64,000 bases of DNA from Pohlia nutans (Eukaryota; Streptophyta; Bryopsida; Bryales; Mniaceae): assembly GCA_022496805.1 (NCBI GenBank), contig CM040088.1:29642452-29706451 (forward strand), read 5' to 3'. Below are positions 11,450 to 23,300 of this stretch, piece by piece. The first letter of the stretch is position 1; each line of letters begins with the position of its first letter. Under the pieces are notes generated by a model, which saw only the letters and a list, made by a program, of their open reading frames with translations, had not been told where the DNA came from and did no database searches. The position numbers and the translations under genes are program-made.

Positions 11450-12480
11450 TCAGGACACAGGACTAATATCATAGGTGCATGGATGAGACGTTTATTGATA
11501 AGGAAGAACTATGACAATGTTATTTCAACTCTTATCAAATTGCAGGGTTTGTGATTCATTTTGTATTTAGATTGGGAGGGGGCTGTATCCAGATTGCTAG
11601 TGCGGATTTTGTTTCCATCATGATGTGACGAGTGGAATCGTTGTGGAAAATTCATTTCTGCTAATTGAATCACTGTCAGATGAAACTCTTTTGAGTAGTT
11701 CTGTAGTCTTTTTCTGGTCTTAAGAACAGTATTCTCTCTTCGATCATTCTCAGCGATTTTGAGTTGTGAACTGTGCGACTTGTGTTTGGGATTTTCAAAA
11801 CTCAGCATCTGCGCTGACTTTTTTGTGAACGAGTGCACCTTCTCTTTTCATTTAGTTTGATTTTTCCTGTAACGTGACGAAATTTGTGCTTCAGTTCAAA
11901 TGACATGATTACTGCCGCAGTCGAACACGTTTTCCTTTGTACTTTTTTATACCATGTGAACCACCCTGAGCAATGGATTTTATTTATTTTCTCTTCCCTG
12001 TATCACTGTAGTGTCGTCGGGTCAACTGAACACATGTAACTTTTCCCAAGTGGCACAAAGCCAGTAGAGAGCTCTCTGCATTTTGGCCAACTCTTTCACC
12101 TACTGTTCTCCGACAACTGTAGGTCTACTTCGACTACTCCCACAATTGTGGGACCTCTTGGACAACTGCGGAACTCTTGAAGTACCTCCGACTACAGTGA
12201 CAGCGGGAGTCTCATTTGGAGAATTGGAGTTCCGTCCCCGAGTTTGTGTTTCATCAACTTGCAGGACTACACTGTGTCATGTTCATTTTAGCAGTCTGTT
12301 CTCCTTTTTAGGTGGTACATTGTTCCCCGGGCAGATCCTGAAGCTGAAGTAAGGTTTACTCCTAGTCTACCAGGCTTCCTGATATTGTTGTAGAGACTGA
12401 GTACTATAAATTCAAACTCGTCATGGATCCTTCTGTGGTCTACTTCATGTCCATATTTACATTTTGTCATAAAAAGTTAC
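11450..12480. other. 3' flank of the NDUFB10-like gene
   Basis: No further exon could be assigned with confidence. Positions 12083-12352 hold an 89-codon open frame without recognisable domains, and an acceptor-like CTTTTTAG at 12305-12312 is followed by a short open block. This could be 3' UTR or an unrelated transcript. Confidence 0.3.
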
Positions 12481-13193
12481 CATGATGAAAATGTTATCTA
12501 TTAATTAACCCCTAAAGGACCAAGGCTGATTTTCCAAGTTCGGTCAGCTCAGTATGGAATGAGTATTGATCCTCAATTCTTGAGATTTTTTGTGGTGATT
12601 CTACTCTTTGTAACAAAGATGGGATGGTAATTTGCATACATAGATGATGTATAGATCAAAAGATACAATCATGCAAAGGTGAAAAACCTAATTGTGGGCA
12701 ACTCTTGTAGATTTTCATATAATGAGCTATGCATCTGAATTTTTGTACACAATGAGCTAACACCCCCGTAAACACAACTGTCAAATTCATTTTACCAAAT
12801 CTGAGACTAAACTTTGCATTTTGGGCATTTTAAGAAAGTTTCAAACTTGGGCAACAAGCCAAAAAAAAAATGCAACCGACTTTGAAGCTTATAATCTTAC
12901 TATTGAAGAACCCGGAACGGTTAAAAAATTTTAGGTTGTAATAAACTCAAGTTGGTTGAAATATCCTACGGTTGGATCAGTCAAAAAGGTTTTAGATCAA
13001 AAACTATTTGTCTTTTTATGAAAAGGGATACTTTGGAGTGTTTGGAGAGAAACATAGTTGTGGCCCTTTAGGGGTTGATTTCACATTGTATGCAGTTGAG
13101 CAAGCAATCAAATTGGAACCATGTGAAAGCTTGCATGGCAGGGACCAATAACTGTGCAAAATTTAACATCTTGATATTTGTTCACTTTTTAAT
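12481..13193 (+). pseudogene. Dispersed copy of a tetraspanin intron-exon-intron segment, split by a TTAA element
   Basis: 12481-12508 plus 13075-13193 reproduce 3469-3614 of the tetraspanin: the intron end, the exon LSKQSNWNHVKACMAGTNNC and the start of the next intron. The exon donor GTATTT has become ATATTT and there is an internal deletion in the exon end, so it is non-functional. Interrupted at a TTAA by the element at 12509-13074. No neighbouring tetraspanin exons accompany it. Confidence 0.9.
12509..13074 (+). mobile_element. Family-L TTAA element, 566 bp, with readable empty site
   Basis: Left TTAA 12505-12508, right TTGA 13075-13078 (one mutation). Ends CCCCTAAAGGACCAAGG and GGCCCTTTAGGGG. 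The parent tetraspanin intron at about 3488-3500 has the uninterrupted sequence TCTATTAATTAATTTCAC, which shows insertion into a single TTAA. The second L copy is at 17331-18307. Confidence 0.95.
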
Positions 13194-13199
13194 GGGAAT

Positions 13200-13628
13200 T
13201 CCAGGGTTCTTTTTCCAAAAAACAAATAACGATTGGATGATTATCAAAGGTGTAATATAAAAGAGTTCTGAGTGTGCATGAAAGATTAGAAAGACAAGCT
13301 CCACCACCGACCACTACATGATCATGCTTATGATCAAAGATATCACAAAGCAACAAGTTTTTTCTTAATTTGCCAACTCAATCTCTCCAAATGAGGATAC
13401 ATGGCTGCTGTAGCTTTTTACAACTACTCTACAAACTGATAGAAGATCAATCTATTGAGCTTACAACTCCTGACCAAGGAACACCAAGTGCTTATACTTG
13501 GTGATACGCTGCCTCTTTTGGCAAAACCAATGAATATAAATTACACCAAAAAAAAAAGAGAAAAAAAAAAAAAAAAAGAGGATCAAAGCTATTGTTACAG
13601 ACGGCAATTAGCCAGATAATGCTCCAAT
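13200..13628. other. 3' flank of the solanesyl diphosphate synthase gene
   Basis: Contains an A-rich tract at about 13548-13578 on the + strand (T-rich in the transcript sense), downstream of the synthase stop codon. No gene recognised. Confidence 0.4.
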
Positions 13629-16377
13629 TTAGTATATACGCGCGAGGACATAATCCACCATGTTCTCCAACGATTTCCTAGTCTCCCCATGAGGTAAGCA
13701 TTCCAATGACTGTTTAGCCATATCACCGTTCTGCTTGGCAAGCTCACGGGCTCTGTCGATGCCACCACCTCGGTGCACAAGAGCAATGGCAGACTGCAAG
13801 GATCCTTCTTCAGTGAACTCGGTGTCGATAAGTGCCCGGAGCTCAGGTTCCTTCTCCAATGCAAACAGAACCGGTGCAGTGAGGTTACCTTTGGACAAGT
13901 CACTTCCAGCAGGCTTCCCAAGCTGCTGTGACGTCTGCGTGAAATCCAAGATGTCGTCCACCACTTGGAATGCCAGACCCAGGTACATCCCGTAATCGAA
14001 CATCTGCTTGGAGACACTCGGGCTGCAGTCGCTGAAAATGGCTGCCGATTTCGTACTTGAGGCTATCAATGATGCCGTCTTGTAATAACTCTTGTCTAAG
14101 TAATCTTGCAGCGTAACCTCCGTGTCAAACAAGTTTTCAGCTTGCTTGATTTCTCCACTTGCAAAATCTCTAATCACCTGCCAAGAAAGGGAGAAGCCAG
14201 TGTTAGAGCATGAGCCCTTGACTCTGAAAACTGGATGAAATATGCTTGCATTTAATGCTGAAAATTCGGGGTGAGTGAGAGTGATACACAATATGAGCAA
14301 GATATAGTGATGCTTCTATAGTCCCTCTAAGCAACATAGCAACGAAACTATTCTCAATAACCTGATTACTCTTGCCGGTCACAAGACAAAGTCTACATCA
14401 AAAGTGCATTAAGCTGGCTCATAACTCGCCTATAGAGACCAAAAAAGAGAATTTATGAACAGAATTCGATGATTTCGTGACAAGTAATTCATCTAGATGA
14501 GCGGTGGGTAATCTATTATGTAATAGAGACTGTGCCCGCACGCACGCACACCATGACAGTTCTGCCACTGGAACTGTCATGGTAGACTCCAGCATGGGCC
14601 AACCTAGTGGCATATAACTCAAGAGTAGATATCTAATAGAAAGCAGACACTTCCATTGATCGATATGAGAGGTGCGGTTTCTCAAAAATGGAGTCCTAGC
14701 AAGAATGATGTGAAAACTTGCAATACAGAAACAGCAAAAGGAGGAGACACTGCCTACCTGACTGATAAGTTTGATAACTTCCAAGTTGTCGAGATTAGCC
14801 AAATACCAAGAAGACTGTGCAAACATGAAGTCACCAGCAAGGACAGCAACACGGGTCCCATATGTTTGATGAACAGTTTCTTTGCCTATACAAGATTTTA
14901 AAAGTTAGATTTTCGCAAAAAATAAACATTTCAGAATCACGCTGGAGAGCACCTTCTGGCTATTCACCCAAAATCTAAAGGTGGTCACCCTCCAGTATTT
15001 TCGCGATTTCAAAACAACCCCATTTAAACCTTCACAATTAGTTGTAACTGAAATTGCATACCTCGCCTTGTGTCACTCTCATCTAAAACATCGTCGTGGA
15101 TCAAACTGGCGGTATGAATCATTTCGGTAATTTCGGCAAGTCGTCTATGCTGTGGCCGCAGGTCTCTGTAAATAAAAGAACCATAATTAACACTGATTGT
15201 TCGTCCCTACAGAAAGAACATAGCATCAAAAGAAAAGAAAAGAAAACGTAGATTACTGCATTCCTAAAAACAGACATCAAAAAAGAGAAAAGACGTACTG
15301 TATGTTAGAAAGCTGACAAGTTGCTCTGGAGACGAGAAAGACTAAGGCAGGCCTCATTCGCTTGCCACCGGCACCAAAGATTTGCTTCGCTGCTGCCATG
15401 AGCATGGGGTTGTCGGCACCCACTATCTGCAATCCATCGTTACCTATCAACATCTCCTCCATAGAAAACACTAACAGTTCGTGGATAGCAAGGAAAAATT
15501 CACAACTAACCAACACCACAATAATATTTCCAAACTAAAACCTACACTTGGTTGAGCAACTAAGCTAAACCACTGATCTTTGAATGGAAATAGGGTTGTC
15601 TACTCACAACCCTCCCACTTTGAAGAAATTCATACAAAAATTGATCTCAGCTTTGTATGAAAGCAGTCCTCCATAAGTTATGGATGTTGAAAGAATATCC
15701 TCTACCTTAGCAGTGGAAGTAGTACTGACCTTTTGCAAGTTATCGTTCAAGAGAATCAAGTCGTCTGAAACTGGAGTAACTAAATCTACCAAGCTTAGTT
15801 TCGCCTTTCCTTCAGACGTTGGCAAAGACAGGGCACCGCCATTCATCCTCAATTCTGCACTCATTCGCAATTCCGCCATTTCAGTAAAACTCTGCTTCCA
15901 AATCCAGCAAACTCTTTTCAAACAGAAAAACAATACCCTATATACTTTTTCTAAATTATAATTATAATTTAGAAACTATATCAATTAAAATATTAATTAT
16001 ATGAATTTTGTATCACCAACCCTCGATCAAATCACACAGCTCAGGGCGAAAAGTTCAAGCTCTACTTGATGCAGGATCCAACCAAAAAAAGTATTGGTAC
16101 CAGAAACGTCGACAGTCTCCAACGAGTTCAAACTCAACGTCGGCGGTGCAGCCTGCTGCACGACATCCAGGCGTCGTCTACTCTTGTCTTCATTTCGGTA
16201 GCTGCTAATCTTCAACGAATTAATATTTCCATCGCTCAATCCTGTTGTCTTGCTCAGTCCTCGACGGCTGGTTTGCACACAGGTTGTCACACCGTTGCTC
16301 GCCTTAGGGCAAGTGCTCGTGGAGTCGACAGATAGAGAACCAGCCACGGGCAAGCCGGTACAACACACAGCAGTCAT
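13629..16377 (-). CDS. SPS: Solanesyl/polyprenyl diphosphate synthase, plastid type
   Basis: Chain-elongating trans-prenyltransferase making the long isoprenoid tail of plastoquinone or ubiquinone. Six exons in phase: 16377-16101, 15854-15730, 15426-15299, 15165-15062, 14885-14758, 14177-13629, giving 436 aa, near the usual 405-425 plus a longer N-terminus. Residues 1 to ~95 are Ser/Thr/Arg-rich and fit a plastid transit peptide. Then [10 protein letters not shown], the first aspartate-rich motif DDVLD (201-205), [15 protein letters not shown], and the second motif DDILD (328-332) followed by [16 protein letters not shown]. Close in pattern to Arabidopsis SPS1/2. The exon 1-2 junction (VDVS-ELRMNGG) is chosen by phase only and is the least certain; a start inside exon 2 would remove the transit peptide. 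Introns contain no TTAA elements. Confidence 0.92.
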
Positions 16378-17326
16378 AGTGATGATTCAAACTCACTGCT
16401 CAAATTTCCGCAGCAATAATACACTAAACTCTGTTCTCCACTCAAAAGAAAGCTTATCCTACAAACTCCACCTTCAACAATCGTGATTCAAACTCACTGT
16501 TGCTCCCTACCAAATTTCCGCAGCAATAGACTAAACTCTGTTCTCCACTCAACCTCAAAAAAGAAAACTTATCCTACAAACTCCACTGCTGCATTTGCAT
16601 TTGAAAAAACAGAGTAGACAGATTCTTGAATCAAATTGACGGTAATATATGTGGTGAGTCCTGTGGCGCGAACAATCCAAGGGAGCTTCAGTTGAGGCGG
16701 CGAAGGTGCCTGCCAGTTACTCAAATGGTAATGCGACGATTGTGGCTCGCTCCAAGTCAGAAAACAAAAGGGTGAAGACGGGTGGCCCACGGAGATTGAT
16801 TGTTTGTTAGTGTGCTTTTCTGATTGTTCCAGTGCCAGCCACGTCGTGCTGCCTACCTTTGACCTACAATTAAGGCTTGCAAAACACAAACGGAAAAGCA
16901 AACCGCTTCATCGAATCCATCCCGATCGCTCACGGCGCAGATTGATTAAAGAATCGGTTCTTTCTCGCGGCTCCACTGGAATTACGCCACCTCCATCGTG
17001 CAGCACACTCCCATCTTCATTTTTCCATTTCCCAAAAATAAAAAAATAAAATCCTTTTTTAGGAATGTTTCGTGATAATGAATCGTCGTCGTGCAAATTT
17101 GGACCGCAATCTGATGGAACAGCGATCACACGAGCGAGGGACGAGGGACTGATCCGTAAACCCTAATCTGGGTTCCTTCAAGCTTGGGCCATTCATATAT
17201 TATATCGGGTCAATGCACTATTGTATCGGGCCCTGCCTCAGATTAGGGGGCACATTCTTTTTCTTTCTACAAGTAAGATATTTTTTAAAGTAAGCAGAAT
17301 GATGGATTTTCTGGGCAACATGTTGT
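16378..17326. other. Promoter side of the SPS gene
   Basis: Upstream of the minus-strand SPS start. A diverged direct repeat is seen near 16382-16465 and 16483-16580 (ATTCAAACTCACTG...AAATTTCCGCAGCAATA...CTCTGTTCTCCACTC). Otherwise no feature I can name. Confidence 0.4.
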
Positions 17327-17330
17327 TTAA

Positions 17331-18307
17331 CCCCTAAAGGACCAAGACTGATTTTCCAAGTTCGGTCAACTCAGTGTGTGTGGAATGAGTATCGACTCTC
17401 AATTTTTGAGATTTTTTGTGGTGATTCTACTCTTTGTAACGAAGATGGGATGGTAATTTGCGTACGTAGGTGATGTATAGACCAAAAGATACAATGATGC
17501 AAAGGTGAAAAACCTAACTACGGGCAACTCCTGAAAATTTTCATACAATGAGCCATGCATCTGAATTTTTGTACACAATGAGCTAACACCCCCATATACA
17601 CAACCGCCAAATTCATTTTACCAAATTTGAGACTAAACTTTGCATTTTGGGCATTTTCAGAAAGTTTCAAACTTGGGCAACGGGCCAAAATAAAAAGTGT
17701 AGCCAACTTTGTAGCTTATAATCTTACTATTGAGGAACCCTGAACTATTGAAAATTTGTAGGGTGCTAATAAATTTAGGTTGGTTGAAATATCCTACGAT
17801 TGGATCGGTCAAAAAGGTTTTAAATCAAAAACGATTTGCCTTTTATGAGAAGGGGTAGTTTTGAGTGTTTGGTGAGATCTGCATGAGCATGCCCAGCAGC
17901 AGGTGTTTTGGAGGGACCAACGCCAAGATTTGGTGTAGTCATCTCCACTTGCTTCGAAGTTTGGCCCAACAACTACCCACTAACGCTAAGAAATAGTTTT
18001 TGGAGCCAAAGTTTGGAGTTTCCCCGCCATCTACAGAAGCTTTGGCGCAAGCAAATTTCTCACACTATGCAAGCATCTTTGCTCAATCAACAATTAAATA
18101 ATGAGCTTGAAGACTATTCACCGCCCCGTGCTTCAAGGTCATCAAATTTCTTTCATAACATCTTTTTTTTATAAGTTGCCTTGGTGTTCGCACAAGGAGT
18201 GTTGTTGGGCTACTTCTTGCTTAACATTCCTCTAAGTTAAAAATGGCCCTCAATTTAATGTTTGGCGGACATATTTGGTCTCGAGCTGTTGGGCATGCTC
18301 TTAGGGG
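17331..18307 (+). mobile_element. Family-L TTAA element with a nested MITE
   Basis: TTAA at 17327-17330 and 18308-18311. The left end CCCCTAAAGGACCAAGAC and the interior are colinear with 12509-13074 as far as about 17880. The remainder is interrupted by the MITE at 17885-18300 before TTAGGGG. Without that insert it is about 561 bp. Confidence 0.88.
17885..18300. mobile_element. MITE with GAGCATGCCCA inverted ends, nested
   Basis: Ends GAGCATGCCCAGCAGC and GCTGTTGGGCATGCTC (15 of 16 inverted matches). It sits inside a family-L element. It shares its outer 11-12 bases with the elements around 20.63-22.46 kb. The target duplication is not clear. Superfamily unassigned; Tourist/PIF-like ends are possible. 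Confidence 0.7.
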
Positions 18308-18332
18308 TTAAGGTAAACCACCCTATTTGTGG

Positions 18333-18465
18333 GTTTTTCTGCAATTTTTCATTTTTCAAACAGGTAGCACCAATGAACTGAAACAAACAATGTAGCATTG
18401 TCATCCAAGTTTTGGATGAAGTGGTCATAATTGAATGAAAACTTGCTCAAATGGATGAATGTTCT
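18333..18465. repeat. Dispersed repeat also at 8370-8495
   Basis: A block from CTGCAATTTTTCATTTTTC to TTGCTCAAATGGATGAA is shared with 8370-8495, with about a dozen substitutions and small gaps. Boundaries and type unknown. Confidence 0.6.
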
Positions 18466-18727
18466 AGTGTTAAAGGAATGAGTTTTGGGTCCAACTTTAG
18501 ATCTTTCTACAAATGATTTTGATTTCTGGCTATATTTCGCTAGTGCTATTTGTGCTATTTGTGCTTTTATTTCGCTAGTGCTATTATCAATGTTTTACAT
18601 TTAAAATTTTGATATGTACACGATTAGTACATAGTGATTCAAATAGAGTGACTTTTGAATCGTGGCACAAATAGATTGACTTACTTTAATTTGGTGTGAT
18701 GTGGACTTTATTGATCTCACTCATTAA

Positions 18728-19508
18728 CCCTTAAAAATCAATGCAACATGCTCACAACATTACATCATTAAGCCTTAGAGTTTCTACCCCTACTAAAGTT
18801 TTCAAGATTATCTCAAATGCTCTTGTATACTCTTAAATGCTCTTTTCTTCACATGTTAAGTAAATTTTCTTTGTTTGATTCTTAATAAATTCTCTTATAC
18901 AATGCCAAATGTCCTCTCTCAATGTTGTTCCAAGATAAGTTATTGTATCTATAAAATTTGATTCAAGCAGTAGGGATTTGGAACCCTACTATTATAAAAT
19001 GTTATAGGGTAGTGGGTTCCAAAATCAGCAAAAAAAATATTTTAAAAAATTATCCCCCTCCAAAAATTACCAACTCATCTATTGCAATTGTTTATTTCTT
19101 GAAATATTGTCAATATTAAGTGAGATATACACATCTTTTAATTGTGCATATCCTAAAGTCAACTAAACTTTGACCATGCATAATTCCGTAACATTCTGTC
19201 CAATCATTTTTTTCAAAGTGTGTCAAATGAATATTTCTTTTTCGGGGTCTTTTAAATTTCTAATTTTAAGTTCATTCCGTCATCCAAATTGTGGAAAACC
19301 CAAAAAAATGGTCTCATGAGCACTTTTTGATGATCTATTTTACAACAATAAACAAAATTGCTAATTTGATCAATTAAGGTAATAAATTACATATTTTGCT
19401 TCATTTTGGTGTGCACTATGATGTCCAAAATGAAATTTCCCAAAAAAATGAAAGGAAAGTTGTGAAAACGACCCTCAAAAATGAAAGCGACTGCATGATG
19501 TTTAAGGG
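18728..19508. mobile_element. Probable TTAA element, 781 bp
   Basis: TTAA at 18724-18727 and 19509-19512. Ends CCCTTAAAAATC and GATGTTTAAGGG, inverted with one mismatch in 12. Part of its interior (18760-19003) also occurs at 27418-27662, where no TTAA ends are visible. So either the ends are coincidental or that repeat was captured. Confidence 0.5.
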
Positions 19509-19747
19509 TTAAAGTAAAAGGACCTTATTTCGATCTTTTAAGGATTTTTATCATCAAAACCAAGGTAATAAATGTAAAAAATCTATGTAATGTAAGAAGT
19601 AAGAAATGACTGACCTTCACAAAAGAGATTTCAGAAAACTCATTATTAATTTATTTTGAATAAATATGCAAACAATGTTTTTGAATTGATACCTATATTC
19701 AACCCTCTAAAGCCATATATGTAAATGCAACCAAATGGAGTGCTTAA

Positions 19748-19970
19748 CCCTTGAAAAGCCCTTTAGGTCCCTCTCTACAACCTGTATTTAGCCTTATAAT
19801 TGTTCAATTGTGGTTTAATATATGAATTGTGATATATTGTTATATACATATTATCATGATTATTAATTTACTTTGTACTAAAAAGTATGTGGTCATTGTT
19901 ATTTTGATCAAATACCATTGAATAGAGAATATACTATACGGCCGCAAAGGACTTTCTGGCCGTTCAAGGG
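19748..19970. mobile_element. Family-N TTAA element, 223 bp
   Basis: TTAA at 19744-19747; the right flank is TTCA (one change). Ends CCCTTGAAAAGCCC and GGCCGTTCAAGGG. Similar in size to the 225-bp copy at 44190-44414. Confidence 0.65.
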
Positions 19971-20086
19971 TTCAACATGACTTAGAAAGGAAAATTGGAT
20001 TGATGAATGCATGTAGATTGTACAGTATGTGGGTTTAGAACTGTAAGGGGACAATTTAAGTAGGAAAGGGTGGCTCACCCCATTAA

Positions 20087-20317
20087 CCCTTAAAGGACTA
20101 AGGATTCATAATTTAAAAACAACAAATTCAATCGATCGTATTGTGAAAAATATAATTCAGATAGAACCAAATTTTATATCACTGGAATCAGTGAAGAATG
20201 CTGCACGTGTTGATCAACAGACAAATAAATTTGAATAAAAGGAAGTCTACATAGGACCTATTCGAAACTACTATAAAAAACATGAGGCCAAATTTGGGCT
20301 TCTTAGTCCTTTAAGGG
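20087..20317 (-). mobile_element. Family-A TTAA element, 231 bp, inverted
   Basis: TTAA at 20083-20086 and 20318-20321. Ends CCCTTAAAGGACTAAGG and TTAGTCCTTTAAGGG. It is the reverse complement of the family-A copies at 5084 and 41106, with the same length as the former. It lies just downstream (50 bp) of the stop codon of the SAM-domain membrane protein. Confidence 0.9.
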
Positions 20318-20367
20318 TTAAATTCCCCTGCTAGATTTACACGCTCTGATTGCATTAATGCTACTCC

Positions 20368-23300
20368 TCATCTCTCCTTCAGTTGCTGGATCAAAAACTC
20401 CAGCTTTCTTCGGTCACCGAAACTGAGGATGTGAAGCTCGTCGCGAAGATCGTCGTTCGTCAGCTGCAGAAAGAACTCTCCGTCGATGTTATTCTCGGCA
20501 AACGTGGTAGCATATCGTGCAAGCCCTTGTTGTCCCAACCACTCCATCGTCTCCCCCACAGTCCACTCCTTGGCCTTTGCTGCAATTGTTTCACCATGGA
20601 ATTGTTGAGTGTGAGAATTGCATTCCACAATAAGAGCAAGCCCACCAGTGAGGCTGGTATCTCTATTTCCAAACCTCGTGTAACAACCCATATCTAAATT
20701 TTGCTAGCCAAGAGGATTCTAGTTGGTATCCACAAGCAAAATATTAGCAACGAAGAGGAGTCTGGTCGATATCCAGAAGAAAAACACCAGCCTTGAGTGC
20801 TGTGGTTGGCAAAAAAATCTTCCCAAGTCAAATTAAGACCTCAATTTTAACCCTTAAACGTCAAAGCAAGCCCTATGAGTTTGTTTATGAGAGAATAATG
20901 GAGAAAAAGTGGATTTTTTCAACCAAATTTGAAATGGATTGGTACTTTGGAAAGGTGAGAAAAAGCGAGGTTAAATTTAGCAAATATGCCTAAATTAAAC
21001 AATTGTGAAGGAACCGAGGGAAAGGGGGAGCTATGATCGGGCAACGATTGTGGAGAGAGTCAAAGCATTTTTTATATTAAAAAAACAGCAAAAACACTAG
21101 GCCAAATTTATTTTTTGCAACAGCTGACGACTTCTGAAGATGCTCCTCGGGCTGCCCTCTAAGGACCCTCTTGACGTTTAAGGGTTAAACAAGAAATTTG
21201 AGGATATATAGCAGCCACTGGTGGGAATGCTCTAAGAGTCTATTCTCAAACGAGCCTTGAGAGGGCTAAGTAATTTTGGGCCTCAGAATAGCCAAGGGCT
21301 CAAAAGAGAAAGAAAGAGAATCCTGCTATTGAAGTTGACATCCTTATTCACTCAGCATGAAATGCATTAAGGGATGTTATAGTTCAAGAGGTGTGCTTCA
21401 AGAATGGATATTTTATTTCCTTTGAGAGCTTGTACACTAACCTCTACCTCAATTTTGCTAGCTAGGAGTCTGGCTGGTATCCAGGAGCAAAATACTAACC
21501 ATAACTAATTTGGCTGACAGAAAGTCTGTTGAAGTTAAATTGGGCCTCAGCTTTTGGTGAGAAATTTGAGGATTGGAGTGACTGGTAATGTTCTATGAGC
21601 ATCAAAGTTCAAGACTTGTGTTTGAAGGAGAGACACAATTTGGGCAACGCAATTTCTAATTTCTAATTTTTTTAAGGGGCAGTCCTTTGAGACAAGATTC
21701 TAGGACTCAGAGCATTCCCACAAGTGACAAAAAAATTTGCTAAAAAATAACCCTTTAACGTCCCGATTCAACACTGTTTTCAAAGATTTGTTATAAAATG
21801 GTTGATGAAAAACGGAAATGGAGTTGATGTACAAAACAAAGTTGTAAATGTCAATGTGTAGATAACATCTGTACGGTTAGATTCATCATATTTATTATTA
21901 ATATTTTTAAAGTAATTTTGCAAGGTTTTCTCTTGAAATTCAATTAAAAATCCAAAATTAACACAAAAAATTTGAAAAATATTGTAATGAAATTAGAATG
22001 ACATGCACTTCGAGATGGTATGGTTTCCATTATTTGATTCTACTTACTATGGAAAATCATATTTAAGGTCTTTCTTTTTGAACTAAGATTGAAACTTGGC
22101 ATTAATCACTTTTGTAATTTTTCAAAAATTCACATTATCTTATTTGGAAGATCCATACCGTACAAATGGTATTCAACTAGCACAAGAATGAAAAAAAATT
22201 AAAATGGATGAAAAACATCCGGTACCTACAGAAATCGAGCTGCTGAAATTCATCCGGCGTCCAGATTCTGGACGCCGGCGCGCTAAAGGGTTAAGGTCTT
22301 GATTTGACTTGGGAAGAATTTTTGCCAGATAGTGTTCAAGGCTGGTATATTGCTTGTGGATACCAGCAAGAATCCTCGTGTGGCAAAATTTAGGATTGGG
22401 CTGGTATATCAGATTTAGAAATAGGGATACCAGCCTCACTGGTGGGCATGCTCTTAGAATCACAGATGATAGGGGTGTATTCATACAAACTTTTGCACAA
22501 ACTTCTGCAACAAGCTTTAGAGCAGCCACAGAATCCCACAGTTTCGATTCGCACGTAGAAGGGAACTATTTTGGGGAGACTCTCGCGACTGTGGACGTGG
22601 ATTACAGAATGCCAACACGTAGGAACCGTATCGCAGGGTCTGCCCTCACAATCTCGCACTCTTGACACCCCTACTGTGTGAAATCCATGGCAACTGAGAA
22701 ATATATCATCTCCTTTCAACCCTAAACCCTAATTTTGTGTCGAGAATTTCGCAAGTGAGAACTGTATCATCTCTTGGCGACCCTAAACCCTGCTTGTGTG
22801 CCGGGCATGTATCAAGGAACACAATCTCGCACTCTGACACCCCTATTGTGTGAAATTCATGGCAACTGAGGAATAATATTTCATCCCTCTGCAACCCTAA
22901 ACCCTGATTTTGTGTCGAGAGTTTCGCAACTGAGAGCTGTATCATCTCTTGGCGACCCTAAACCCTAACTGTGTGTCGGGCATGTATGTATCAAGGAATT
23001 GGGAGAGGTTTTGAGCTCACCAGGCAAGATGGCAGTGCCAGGGGAAGAAGAGCGTCGAGCCAGCAGCATATCGAATTCCCCCAACTCCTTAACCCGAAAA
23101 ATGCGTTCCTTCTCCTCCACTGTAAGAATCTCCTTAGGTTTTGCCATTACCTTGTTCACTCTCGCCATTTTCATCAGCGCTTTCTCATTCTTAACCCTCG
23201 CCTCCGCCAACGGCCGGTGGATCGCACTGAGCAGAAACGCGAGGTTGCTTACGAATCCGACTTGCAGCAAAACAAACAGCCCGCCGCTAAACAAGAACAG

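Larger units (their letters stand above)
20631..22456. mobile_element. GAGCATGCCCACCAGTG-ended element cluster in the SAM-gene intron
   Basis: The left end TAAGAGCAAGCCCACCAGTG and the right end (inverted TAAGAGCATGCCCACCAGTG) match for about 40 bp, continuing through GAGGCTGGTATC. Two further ends of the same type point outward inside it (21214-21238, CCACTGGTGGGAATGCTC; and 21710-21730, GAGCATTCCCACAAGTG). It may therefore be two related elements side by side rather than one 1.8-kb unit. TTAA elements at 20851 and 21751 are nested in it. Confidence 0.65.
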
